NCBI GenBank assembly: GCA_963716925.1
Contig: CAVQUX010000006.1
Span: 806,001 to 870,000 of the forward strand
DNA length: 64,000 nucleotides
DNA from: DAISKN01 sp963716925
GTDB lineage: Bacteria > Acidobacteriota > Vicinamibacteria > Marinacidobacterales > SMYC01
Direction: 5' to 3'
Shown piece after piece: positions 15,790 through 25,072 of the stretch (position 1 is its first letter; each line of letters starts with the position of its first letter). The position numbers and the translations under genes were made by a program. The notes under the pieces were generated by a model. That model made no database searches, was not told the DNA's origin, and worked only from the letters and a program-made list of their open reading frames with translations.

Positions 15790-18700
15790 GGCGGGTCTCC
15801 CAACTCTACGACGACCCTGTGCATCCGGCCGTCGTCCACGATCGGGATCGCACGAAAATCGACCGCCGTCCCGTCGAGCCTCGCCTCTCTGACGCCTCGG
15901 CATCGACCCTCGGGATTCCGAACGGTTACATCGTAGCGCGTTCCTCCGAGACGCCAGACGATCCTGTACTCGGGCCAGGATGAGGGAATGCAGGGATCGA
16001 CCGCGAAGCTCGCGCCTCGCCGCTGGAATCCGAGGATGCTCTCGAGGCCGGCGCGGTACATCCAGCCCGCGGAGCCCGTGTACCAGCTCCAGCCGCCCCG
16101 GCCGGCGTGAGCCGGGTGGGCGGAAACGTCGCCGGCGACGACGTAGGGCTCTGCCTTGTATCGGTCGACGTCGGGCGGCGTGCGGGTGCGGTTCACCGGG
16201 TTCAACATGTGGAAGAGCTCCACCGCCTCGTCCCCGCTCCCGAGACGGGCCATCGCCATCACCACCCATAGCGCCGCGTGGGTGTACTGGCCGCCGTTCT
16301 CCCGCACGCCGGGCGGGTATCCTTTGACGTAGCCTGGCTCCTGCGCGGATCGGTCGAAAGGCGGTGTGAAGAGCAGAGCGACCTGATGTCCGCGCCGGAT
16401 CAGGTGGGTGCGGACCGAGTCCATGGCGCGGTCCGCGAAGCGCAGGGGAACCGCCCCCGACAAAACCGCCCAGGACTGAGCGATGGAGTCGATCTTGCAC
16501 TCGTCGTTTTGCGCCGCTCCCAGGGGGGTGCCGTCGTCATAGTAGCCTCGCCGGTACCACTCACCATCCCAGCTTTGCTCCAGCGCCGAAGTCAGGCGAA
16601 CGATCTCGCTCCGGTAACGCTCGGCCCGCGGCACATCGCCTCGAGCCTCGCACAGGGGCGCGAACTCCTGGAGCACGCTATGAAGGAAGAAGCCCAGCCA
16701 GGTGCTCTCCCCTCGTCCCTGATGCCCCACGCGGTTCATGCCGTCGTTCCAGTCGCCGCTTCCCATTAGAGGGAGTCCGTGGGCGCCCGACGTCAGCCCC
16801 TTGTCGATGGCGCGAATGCAGTGCTCGAAAAGCGCGCCCTCTTCCGCTGAGACCCGTGGGTAGAGATAGGCCTCTTGTGCATCCGGCGCGAGGTGCGGAG
16901 CCTCCAGGTACGGAACGCGCTCGTCGAGAACCCCGGTGTCGCCCGTCGTTCGCACATAGTGGGCCGCTGCGTAAGGAAGCCACAAGAGATCGTCCGAGCA
17001 GCGGGTACGGGTTCCTCGGCCGCTCGGCTCGTGCCACCAGTGCTGCACGTCCCCTTCGACGAACTGACGGCTGGCCGCTCGCAGCAGGTGCTCTCTCATG
17101 AGCTCCGGTCGGGAGACCGAGAGTGCCATTGCGTCCTGAAGCTGGTCGCGAAATCCGAAAGCGCCCCCGGGCTGGAAATAGCCCGTGCGAGCCCAGAGTC
17201 GACAGCTCACGTCCTGATAGAGGAGCCAGCGGTTCAAGAGCAAGTCGAAGGAATCGTCCGGGGTCGTGACCCGAACCGCGTCGAGGATCTCGTCCCACGA
17301 CCGGCGCGCGACCTCCCGTGCGATCTCCGCGGCGAGAACGCTGCCGTGTCGCTCGATGAGCTTGCGCGCCTGGTCCAGGTCCCTTCCCTGCCCCAGGAGG
17401 AAGACGAGCGAACGGGTCTCTCCGGGCGCCAAGGTGACGGATACCTGGAGCGCGGCGCAGGGGTCGATCCCCGCCCCGAAGCGCCCCGAGAGCGTCTGGT
17501 GGCGGAAGGCCGCCGGTCGAGCGAGTGAGCCGTTCCTGCCGAGGAAGGACTGGCGATCCCCCGTTGCCGAGGCGAGCGTCTCGCTGGCATGAGCGAAGGC
17601 CACTCGTTCCCCGTGCTCCTGGTTGAAAGAATTTCTGGCGAGAACGGCTCCTGTCTTCCCATCGAGCTCCGTGACCACGTGCGCGTTCTGGCCGGCCCGC
17701 GGCGGACCCAATACCCACTCGTTATAGGCGATCACACTCAGGCGACGAGGCGCACCACTTTCGTTCCTGAGGGTGAGTAGAGAGAACTTCACCGGGTCTT
17801 TCGCATCGACGAAGACCTCGTAGTCGTGGCGGATGCCGCTCGCGACTCGCTCGAAGCGAGTGAGCCCCGCGGAATGGCGGATCAGGAAGCGCCCGCTCGC
17901 CGAATTGCGGGGCATAGGGCCCGGCGTCGGCGACCACGACTCCCCCGTCTCCTCGTCGCGCACGAAGAGGGCCTCGGAAGTCGGGTCGGAAACCGGGTCA
18001 TTTGCGAACGGCGTCAAGCGGTTCTCGCGGCTGTTCACCGACCAGGTATGCGCCGCGCCCGAGGCCGTAATCAAAGTCCCGAAGTCGGGGTTGGCGATCA
18101 CATTGGACCATGGCAAGGGAGTCTCCTGATCCCCCGTGAGGACGATTACGTACTCTCGTCCGTCCTCGGTGAATCCTCCGATGCCGTTCGAGAACGAGAG
18201 ACTCGGCATCGCGACATCGGTCGACGAGTAGGTCCCGCTCGTGCGGGAGGGCACGAGCGCCGCGGGCTCCGGCCACTCGGGAGCGAGACCGCCGAGCTGT
18301 TGGGCCAGCGTTCCCCGTTCGCCGCTCACGACGGCTCGCGCAACGCTCGCGAGGAGGATACGCTCGCCCTCCGTCATACCGTCCCCGCGAAGGAGATATG
18401 CCCCGCCGGGGCGATGCTTCCATTCCCTCCAGGGTCCATTGTCCAGGAGGGCCGCGAGCTGCGCCTGCATCTCGTCGAGATAACTGAGGGGGTGTTCGTT
18501 GAGAATCACCAGGTCCGCGCTCAAGCCCTTGAGACGCCAGTACTCCTGCGCTTGCAGCACCTGGCGCACCAGCGGCACGTCGTCCTCGTCGACGACGCGG
18601 ACGAGGAGGATCGGAAGATCGCCCGAGATTCCGTGCGGCCACAGACCTTCCTGGCCGAGGGTATTCCGCTTCAGGACGTCGGGGCTCGCGCGCAGGGATC

Positions 18701-21700
18701 CATCGGCATACAGAACTCGTGAGGCGAGCCGCTCGAACAGCAACGCATCTTCGTTCGAGACGCCGAGATGTCTCAGGCCGCTCTGCGCGTGAGCGAAGGC
18801 CAGGGCGAAGGTTCGCGCCGCCGCGCCCGGGTCCCGGTATTTTTCCGCGAGGGCGACGGCCGTCTCCCTCGTCGGCGCGATCCCGGTGGCGAACGCGAGC
18901 CTCACGAATCCACCGGGTGCGAGACGAATGCGCTGGCGCAGGCTGACGATGGGATCGAGGAGCGCTCCCGTCGTGCCCGTGAGCGAACGTCCGTCGAGCG
19001 CCTGAGGGTCTTCGGGCCCGCGGCCCCGACCGAGGAAGCGCCCGCGGTCGGTCTCCCACTCGACCTGGCCCTGGGCTCGTCCTTCCAGGCTCAGGACGTG
19101 CACCGCCCAGCTTTCCGCCTCTTCGGGAGATCGGGGCCGCCTCCGGCAAAGCAGCGCCGCGCAGTCGGGAAGGTACTCGGTCTCGACGAAGAGCTTACCG
19201 AAAGCCGGATGGGCCAGGTCGTCCCCGGGCGCCGCGAGAACGATCTCGGCATAGCTCGTTACCTCGATCTCGCGGGGCCGATCGCTCTTGTTGGTCACCG
19301 CGAGACGCCGGACCTCGACGTCGTCCTCGGTCGAGACCGCGATGTCGAGCTGGGTCGCAACGTCATCGTCCCGGCGATGGAACGTCGCCTTCTCTGCCAG
19401 GAACGCGACGAAGTAATCCTCCGGCTCCTTCGCAAGAGGCTGACAGGTAGCGGACCACACCGAGCCGCTCCTCACGTCGCGCAGGTACAGGAACTGACTT
19501 CCCGGATCGCGGGTGGAATCCTCCCGGTATCGGGTGACGACGCGACCGCGGCAGAAGCTCGCGCCTCCCCCCGCGTTGGTGATCACGGCGGTGTAGTTGC
19601 CGTTCGAGAGAAACTGGGCGTGGGGAAACGGCGTTTGCGCGGATCGGTAGCGGCGCACGGCGGCCGCGGGCGTCGCGGCTGTCACTCGGGTCTCCTCCGC
19701 CGGGCGCGCGCGAGTCATGGCAGGATGCCGAGGCACCCGCTCCTGGAGCAACAGTTCCGTCGCCTGCACCCGTAAGTCCGCGTGAAAACGCTTCACCATC
19801 ACGTCGCCCAGAAGGGCGTTCGCAAGCGAGACCAGCGTCATCCCCTGGTGGTGTGCGAAGAACGCGCGCACCACCGTTCCCTTGCGGGAGCTGCCCGTGT
19901 CTTCGGATCGCGGGTGAGAGTAGTCGATGGCCTCGTAGCAGCCGTACTCGCCCCGAAGACCCTCGAGAGCGAGCCGCCGGAAGTTCCGTGCCGCGGCCGT
20001 GGGGTCGACCATCGCGGCGAGCGCGGTGGCGTAGGGAGCGACCACCAGGTCGTCGCCCAGTCCCCGCTTCAAGCCGAGGCCCGGGACGCCGAAGGCCTTG
20101 TACTGATAGTTCTCGTGGCGGTCTACGAGGGCATAGGCGGACTCCGAGATTCCCCAGGGGACCCCGCGCGTCGCCCCGTAACGGCGCTGGCTTCGCACGG
20201 CCATTTCGCACGACCGGTCGAGAAGCGTTCCCGGATAGCTCCTCATCACCAGGAGCGGCATCAAGTACTCGAACATCGTCGCGCTCCAGGACAGAAGCGC
20301 CGGAGTTCCGTCGACGCTCGTGAGCAGCCGGCCCAGGTGGAACCAATGGGTCTCGGGAAGGTCGCCCTTGGCGATCGCGAGAAAGCTCGCGAGCCGGGCT
20401 TCGGAAGCCAGGAGGTCGTAGTAGGACGGATCGAGCCGACCCGGTCCATCCGCGTCCGGAAGGCGATAGCCGATGGAGAGGATCCGGCGCTCGGGATCGT
20501 AGAGGAGTCGGAAGCTCATCGCGTCGGCGAACGCCGCCGCCCGCTCCGCGAGGCCTTCGAGCCGCCGACCCGCTTCCATTTCCGGACCCGACCGGACCAG
20601 TTGCCTCAACCCTTCGGCCACCGCCACGAGGGAGCCCGCCAGATTGCCGCTATCGACCGTCGAGACGTAGCGCGGATAGAGCGGAGCGAGGCTTCGCGTG
20701 TCGTACCAGTTGAGGAAATGTCCTTCGAACCGCTCCAGTCCCTCCATCGTGGAGAGGCATCTCTCGAGCCGCTCGACGAGCTCGACCCTGGCAATCAAGC
20801 CGAGGTCGTGGGCGGCGAGCGTCGCCAGGAGGCCCATACCGATGTTCGTGGGAGACGTGCGGTGAGCCAACCTGGGCTCGGGTACTTCCTGGAGATTGTC
20901 CGGCGGTAGACCATGGTCCTCGGGGCCCATGAACTTCTCGAAGAATCGCCACGTGTCGCCGGCGATATCGAGCAGGAGCGCCCGGTCTTCTTCCGCGAGC
21001 CCGTCAGGTCGCTCGGGCACGGGCCGGCTCAACGAGTACGCGACGAGTGGCGCCGCCGCCCACAGGAACAGGAGCGGGCTTGCCGGCAGAAGGGCTTCCG
21101 GGCGCGCGAGTACGATCAGAACGAGAGCGGCAAGCGCGATGGCGGGGCTCGCCATCATCTTTACAAGGAAGGATCGCGCACCCGAGGAGCGCGCTGCATC
21201 CGCAGCGGCCGTTTCCCACTCGAGAAGGCGTGTCCCTGTGACACCGAGGCGAAAGAGGGTGACGGCGATGGCGTGCGCATCCTCGAAAGCCTGGTTGGCC
21301 ACGAACGTGAGCTGCAGTCCGGCGCGAGCGAGTGCCGTCGCGGTGTCCTCCCAGACCGCTTTCCAAAAGGCCCGCCAGGGCTGCCGCTTCCTTCGGCCCG
21401 CGAGGACTTCGAGCACCACGGGGTAGAGAGGAAATGCGAGCGCGGCCAGCACGAACGTCGTCCAGACCGCCGGGCTTCCCGGCAGTACCGACCAGGCCAG
21501 AAGGAGCAGCGCCAGCCGGGCCGGGGCCAGAAGGCTCCTTCTCAGATTGTCGAAGATCTTGAAACGCGAGATGAGAGGCAGGCGGTTGCGGGTAAAGCCC
21601 GAGGGCGTCGGAACGAAGGGCAGGAGCCACCAGAAGATCTGCCAGTCTCCCCGGACCCACCGGTGCTGGCGCCTGGTGTGGCCGAGCACACTCGAAGGGT

Positions 21701-23966
21701 AGTCGTCCACGACCTCGATGTCGGACACGAGGGCGGTGCGGGCGTAGAGGCCCTCGAAGAGGTCGTGAGACAGGAGCGCGTTCTCCGGTACGCGTCCCTC
21801 GAGGGAGGCGGTGAAGGCGTCCACGTCGTAGAGTCCCTTCCCCGTGAAGATCCCTTCGCCGAAAACGTCCTGGTAGGTGTCCGATACCGCCGTGGTGTAG
21901 GGGTCGACTCCGGTGTGTCCGGCGTAGAGGCGCGCGAAGAGAGAGCTCGATGCGCTCGCCATCGTTACGCTCACCCTGGGCTGGAGGATCCCGTAACCCT
22001 CGGTCACGCGGCCGCAGGTAGCGTCGAACTGCGGTCGGTTCAGGGGATGATCGATGATGCCGACGAGCTTCCGGGCGCCGTCCCGGGGCAGGCGCGTGTC
22101 GGAGTCGAGGGTGATGCAGTAACGGACCGAGGGCAGGGCCGCGAGGTCTCCGGCTTCCACCTGAAAGCTCGTATCCTTCGCGCCGCGAAGGAGGCGGTTG
22201 AGCTCGGCGAGCTTTCCACGCTTGCGCTCCCAGCCCATCCAGACGTTCTCGCCGGCGTTCCATCGGCGCTCGCGATGGAAGAGATAGAACCGATCGAAGG
22301 GTCCGTCGGCGAATCGGGCATTGAGAGCCTCGATGCCCGCGCGCGCCGCAGAGAGGGTCGCCTCGTCCTCCGGCATGCTGCGTGCGGGAGCGTCCGTGAA
22401 GTCGCTGAGGATCGCGAAGTGGATCCGCGGGTCGAGGTTTCCGAGGGCCAGGACCTCCAGATGCTCGAGCTGCCCTTCGACGTCCACGGTATTCGCCAGG
22501 AGCGTGGGAACGACCACCATGACCCGCGTGGTCTCGGGGATTGCAGAAGAGTAGTCGAGGCGCGGGAGGCGCCGCGGAGGCGCCAGACGCGAGGCCAGGC
22601 GCTGGACGAACGCGATGGCGAGCTCGCTCGCGGGCAGCAGAAGAGCGAGTGCCACACCCAGGAGTGCCCAGGACGAAGCGGCGGACTCGCGGGCGTAGAC
22701 CAGCCCCAGTCCGGCGAGGAGCGAAGTCCCGAGTCCGATCGCTCCGAGGTAAGCCGCCGTCGCGTGCGCGAAGAGGAACCGCCGCAGGCGCTCGGCGGAG
22801 CCCGGGCGATAGGCGACGTCGCTCTCGAGGTCAGAGCGGCCTTTTCCGATGAGGTGATAGCCCACATGCGCGGCTCGATCGAACGCCGAGCTGCCTTCCG
22901 CCGCGAGGCGCGCACTCTCGACCGCGCGGAGGGCCACACGCAACTGGGCCTCCCCGGTGGGCCCGGCCAGCGTCTCCGCGGCCTGGCGGTAGCGGTCTCG
23001 ACTCAGGAAGTCCATGCTCTTGTAGACGCCCGCGGGATCGCGCTCGAGAATCCGCTCTACGAGGCTCACCGCCTCGAAGTACTGGCTCCAGTCGAGAGCG
23101 GCGGCGAGGCGGAGGCTTCTGATGGCGTTTCCGACGGAGACCTCGGCCGCGGCCAGTCGTTGATGCTCGCTCCGGATGGCGTCCTCGGGACTCATCCGCT
23201 GCGCAGCCAGGTGCTCCGTGACCGCGGAGCGCACCGGGGAGAGCCGAGGGCCGTATTCGCGGATTCGCTGGAGGAGCTCCACGACGAAAGCGGTATGCAG
23301 CACCGCGGGCAGCGGCGGCGTCCTTCCGTCCCCCTCGCCGTCGACCCGGGCCACGTAGGCCTCCGCGTCCCGGCGGGCCTCGCGTGCCTCGAGCGTCTCG
23401 TCCGCGAGCCGCCTGAGATTCTCGATGAGCGCGAGCTTCACCATGCTCGGCCAGGCCCAAAGCTCGCCGATGGTCAAAGGAGCGACCGTCTGGTAGCTGT
23501 TGATGAATCGCAGAAGCTTCGGCCGGTCGAGGCGACTGTCGCTGTGACGGATGAGCTCCACGGCCATCGCGTAAACGCGGGCATGGCCCGCGAGCTCACG
23601 CAAGGCGAGCTTGGGGAGCTCGCGGTAGTACCCTCGCGGCAGATTCTGCTGCACGTCCCGGATCTCGGACGCTACGAGATGGAAGTTATCGAGAAGCCAT
23701 TCTGCCGCTGGAGTGATGTGCTCCCCTTCGTGGACATCGCCGGCCAGAACCCGGCACGCCCGGCGCAGAACGCGGGAGTTGTCCTCGAGGCGGGGCAGGA
23801 CGTTTCGCGACCGGCCCCGGAGAAACGGATCCACGGTGAATCGCGCCGCCAGGGCCTTGGCCCTCTCCTCCAGCCGCTCGATGCTCAAGAGCTCGTCGCG
23901 CAGGGGCTTCTCGACGGGATCTCTCCCCCGTCCTCTGAGGAGGCCTGCCTTCTGAGCTACTGCCAT
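15786..23966 (-). CDS. ndvB: Cyclic beta-1,2-glucan synthetase (NdvB/ChvB family)
   Basis: 2726 aa, normal for the family (about 2800). It makes cyclic beta-1,2-glucan from UDP-glucose at the inner membrane and acts in osmoadaptation and surface interactions. Order: N-terminal helical domain (1-400), two membrane helices (about 405-465), GT84 glycosyltransferase (about 470-790, with LDSDTRLPRDG near 622 and QHRWVRGDWQ near 767), more membrane helices (about 790-985), glucoamylase-like domain (about 1010-1400), a GH94 N-domain (about 1490-1750), and a second one plus GH94 phosphorylase-type catalytic domain (GSGDWNDGMN near 2402 carries the acid Asp) that fixes ring size. The ATG has no Shine-Dalgarno; a terminator lies just upstream (23984-24010). 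Confidence 0.95.
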   Translation of the reverse strand: MAVAQKAGLLRGRGRDPVEKPLRDELLSIERLEERAKALAARFTVDPFLRGRSRNVLPRLEDNSRVLRRACRVLAGDVHEGEHITPAAEWLLDNFHLVASEIRDVQQNLPRGYYRELPKLALRELAGHARVYAMAVELIRHSDSRLDRPKLLRFINSYQTVAPLTIGELWAWPSMVKLALIENLRRLADETLEAREARRDAEAYVARVDGEGDGRTPPLPAVLHTAFVVELLQRIREYGPRLSPVRSAVTEHLAAQRMSPEDAIRSEHQRLAAAEVSVGNAIRSLRLAAALDWSQYFEAVSLVERILERDPAGVYKSMDFLSRDRYRQAAETLAGPTGEAQLRVALRAVESARLAAEGSSAFDRAAHVGYHLIGKGRSDLESDVAYRPGSAERLRRFLFAHATAAYLGAIGLGTSLLAGLGLVYARESAASSWALLGVALALLLPASELAIAFVQRLASRLAPPRRLPRLDYSSAIPETTRVMVVVPTLLANTVDVEGQLEHLEVLALGNLDPRIHFAILSDFTDAPARSMPEDEATLSAARAGIEALNARFADGPFDRFYLFHRERRWNAGENVWMGWERKRGKLAELNRLLRGAKDTSFQVEAGDLAALPSVRYCITLDSDTRLPRDGARKLVGIIDHPLNRPQFDATCGRVTEGYGILQPRVSVTMASASSSLFARLYAGHTGVDPYTTAVSDTYQDVFGEGIFTGKGLYDVDAFTASLEGRVPENALLSHDLFEGLYARTALVSDIEVVDDYPSSVLGHTRRQHRWVRGDWQIFWWLLPFVPTPSGFTRNRLPLISRFKIFDNLRRSLLAPARLALLLLAWSVLPGSPAVWTTFVLAALAFPLYPVVLEVLAGRRKRQPWRAFWKAVWEDTATALARAGLQLTFVANQAFEDAHAIAVTLFRLGVTGTRLLEWETAAADAARSSGARSFLVKMMASPAIALAALVLIVLARPEALLPASPLLFLWAAAPLVAYSLSRPVPERPDGLAEEDRALLLDIAGDTWRFFEKFMGPEDHGLPPDNLQEVPEPRLAHRTSPTNIGMGLLATLAAHDLGLIARVELVERLERCLSTMEGLERFEGHFLNWYDTRSLAPLYPRYVSTVDSGNLAGSLVAVAEGLRQLVRSGPEMEAGRRLEGLAERAAAFADAMSFRLLYDPERRILSIGYRLPDADGPGRLDPSYYDLLASEARLASFLAIAKGDLPETHWFHLGRLLTSVDGTPALLSWSATMFEYLMPLLVMRSYPGTLLDRSCEMAVRSQRRYGATRGVPWGISESAYALVDRHENYQYKAFGVPGLGLKRGLGDDLVVAPYATALAAMVDPTAAARNFRRLALEGLRGEYGCYEAIDYSHPRSEDTGSSRKGTVVRAFFAHHQGMTLVSLANALLGDVMVKRFHADLRVQATELLLQERVPRHPAMTRARPAEETRVTAATPAAAVRRYRSAQTPFPHAQFLSNGNYTAVITNAGGGASFCRGRVVTRYREDSTRDPGSQFLYLRDVRSGSVWSATCQPLAKEPEDYFVAFLAEKATFHRRDDDVATQLDIAVSTEDDVEVRRLAVTNKSDRPREIEVTSYAEIVLAAPGDDLAHPAFGKLFVETEYLPDCAALLCRRRPRSPEEAESWAVHVLSLEGRAQGQVEWETDRGRFLGRGRGPEDPQALDGRSLTGTTGALLDPIVSLRQRIRLAPGGFVRLAFATGIAPTRETAVALAEKYRDPGAAARTFALAFAHAQSGLRHLGVSNEDALLFERLASRVLYADGSLRASPDVLKRNTLGQEGLWPHGISGDLPILLVRVVDEDDVPLVRQVLQAQEYWRLKGLSADLVILNEHPLSYLDEMQAQLAALLDNGPWREWKHRPGGAYLLRGDGMTEGERILLASVARAVVSGERGTLAQQLGGLAPEWPEPAALVPSRTSGTYSSTDVAMPSLSFSNGIGGFTEDGREYVIVLTGDQETPLPWSNVIANPDFGTLITASGAAHTWSVNSRENRLTPFANDPVSDPTSEALFVRDEETGESWSPTPGPMPRNSASGRFLIRHSAGLTRFERVASGIRHDYEVFVDAKDPVKFSLLTLRNESGAPRRLSVIAYNEWVLGPPRAGQNAHVVTELDGKTGAVLARNSFNQEHGERVAFAHASETLASATGDRQSFLGRNGSLARPAAFRHQTLSGRFGAGIDPCAALQVSVTLAPGETRSLVFLLGQGRDLDQARKLIERHGSVLAAEIAREVARRSWDEILDAVRVTTPDDSFDLLLNRWLLYQDVSCRLWARTGYFQPGGAFGFRDQLQDAMALSVSRPELMREHLLRAASRQFVEGDVQHWWHEPSGRGTRTRCSDDLLWLPYAAAHYVRTTGDTGVLDERVPYLEAPHLAPDAQEAYLYPRVSAEEGALFEHCIRAIDKGLTSGAHGLPLMGSGDWNDGMNRVGHQGRGESTWLGFFLHSVLQEFAPLCEARGDVPRAERYRSEIVRLTSALEQSWDGEWYRRGYYDDGTPLGAAQNDECKIDSIAQSWAVLSGAVPLRFADRAMDSVRTHLIRRGHQVALLFTPPFDRSAQEPGYVKGYPPGVRENGGQYTHAALWVVMAMARLGSGDEAVELFHMLNPVNRTRTPPDVDRYKAEPYVVAGDVSAHPAHAGRGGWSWYTGSAGWMYRAGLESILGFQRRGASFAVDPCIPSSWPEYRIVWRLGGTRYDVTVRNPEGRCRGVREARLDGTAVDFRAIPIVDDGRMHRVVVELGDPP

Positions 23967-23983
23967 GGGTCGCTCGGTCGGTC

Positions 23984-24010
23984 AAAAAAAAGAGGAGCCC
24001 GGCGGCTCCT
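23984..24010 (-). terminator. Intrinsic terminator between 50-aa gene and ndvB
   Basis: Minus strand: 7-bp stem AGGAGCC/GGCTCCT with a CGGC-type 4-nt loop, then C and eight Ts (23991-23984). The T-run ends 17 nt before the ndvB ATG. That leaves no space for a promoter or ribosome site, so ndvB expression must depend on readthrough or a different RNA fold. Confidence 0.8.
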
Positions 24011-24042
24011 TCTGGATTGGTCGACGATGCCGGAGCGGAGTT

Positions 24043-24195
24043 TCAGTCTTTCTCGCTGACCGGAGCGGCCTTCTGGATCTCCTCGTCGTTCTTCAGCTCC
24101 CTCGGGCGCGACAGCTCGAAGAGGCGCCGGTAGTAGGAGCGGCGGTCAACCCACCCCGAAGCTCGTCTCCTGGCGATGGTGTTTCTTGCGTACAT
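24043..24195 (-). CDS. 50-aa basic protein with GWVDRR motif
   Basis: The ATG at 24195 has AAGGA about 10 nt upstream. The product starts MYARNTIARRRASGWVDRRS, followed by YYRRLFELSRPRELKND and an acidic/Lys tail. It shares GWV[DE]RR plus an aromatic residue two positions later with the 56-aa protein heading the groES operon. No signal peptide. It sits between the ABM gene and ndvB, all in one direction. Family unknown. An in-frame upstream ATG (24252) lacks a comparable site. Confidence 0.6.
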   Translation of the reverse strand: MYARNTIARRRASGWVDRRSYYRRLFELSRPRELKNDEEIQKAAPVSEKD

Positions 24196-24276
24196 GGTTA
24201 CTTCGTCCTTTCTCGTGGCTCCTCGTGGAAAGACGGACGGACTCCGCCTCAATCGAGAAACCGTGACCGGGGCCGA

Positions 24277-24588
24277 CTAGCGAACGCCGATCTTGTGGTA
24301 TGTCGAGTTCGAAACCTCGAAGCTTCGCACCCGGGGAATGCCGTCGACGACGCTCGCGAGCGCCTTCAGCACTTCCGGGTAAACGCCGCGCTGGTAGGCG
24401 TCGGCGCTCTCCTTCTCTTCCCAGAGCGTGATTCCAATGGCTACGGTCCCACTCGGACGAACGAAGGCGATCTCGTCGGTGAAGCCGTGCTGCTTCCGGA
24501 GCAGGGGAATGACCTCTTGCTCCATCAACTGAGTGAATTCCGAGAGACTCTCCGGCTTCAGCTGCATCCGAACCGTTCGGGCAAACAT
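24277..24588 (-). CDS. Antibiotic biosynthesis monooxygenase (ABM) domain protein
   Basis: 103 aa from the ATG at 24588 (MFARTVRMQLKPESLSEFTQ), preceded by GAAAGG at 9 nt. The in-frame ATG at 24678 is almost at the predicted +1 and would add 30 residues foreign to the family. The ferredoxin-like alpha/beta fold of the ABM/YgiN type is clear (VIPLLRKQHGFTDEIAFV, then ITLWEEKESADAYQ). Members are small dimeric monooxygenases or heme/quinone-binding proteins; the exact role is unknown. First gene of the ABM-50aa-ndvB unit. Confidence 0.8.
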   Translation of the reverse strand: MFARTVRMQLKPESLSEFTQLMEQEVIPLLRKQHGFTDEIAFVRPSGTVAIGITLWEEKESADAYQRGVYPEVLKALASVVDGIPRVRSFEVSNSTYHKIGVR

Positions 24589-24689
24589 TCTGTGACGCCT
24601 TTCGGTCTCCAAGGTGACCCTAGCGGCCGGATAACTGACTTGGCTCAGATTATCGGGGACCTGAGTGGAATCGCTCACGTCGCACCGTT

Positions 24690-24719
24690 AGTATACGCCA
24701 ATTTACTATATTTTGTCAA
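24690..24719 (-). promoter_or_regulatory. Sigma-70-type promoter of the ABM-ndvB operon
   Basis: Minus strand TTGACA (24719-24714), 18-bp spacer, TATACT (24695-24690); predicted +1 near 24683 and a 95-nt leader. Sequence around the -35 is AT-rich like the groES promoter. Confidence 0.75.
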
Positions 24720-24746
24720 GTTACCCGACACATGAAAGACGAGAGT

Positions 24747-24764
24747 TAATCACAAATAATTAAC
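24747..24764 (-). promoter_or_regulatory. Shared box upstream of the ABM-ndvB operon
   Basis: GTTAAT-TATTT-GTGATTA in the transcription direction, 27 bp upstream of the -35 and centred at -72.5. It overlaps an inverted repeat AGTTAAT/ATTAACT with 8-nt spacing. From here to 25,072 (the kinase start) I see no gene and no convincing promoter. Confidence 0.6.
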
Positions 24765-25072
24765 TGTGTGGATGTTCGTAGCGCGGGCTCCCACTCCGGG
24801 ACCGCGGGAGCTCAGTCTCCAGCTCTGTGGACCCTGATCTCGTGAATTCGGTCGTGAAGGCTTCCATTGTTCCATCCGGTGGTGGATTCCCGAATGACGA
24901 GCGGCGCGTCCTCCGGCCCTCGGCCCGTTCTGCGATCTCGAGAAGCTTCCTGCGGTCGCGTGCGGCGGATACCTCCGTATTGCACGCCGGGGTGGAGCAT
25001 GTCATCCTGTTGATGTCCCCAAACAACCAACGAGCTCGCACTCGACCGCCCCCCCGGGGCTGGCGAACAACC

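Noticed and set aside
20913..24059. Long open frame (1048 codons) antisense to ndvB
   Set aside because: Opposite-strand shadow from GC-rich codon bias; low-complexity Arg/Glu/Gly product, no motif and no ribosome site.
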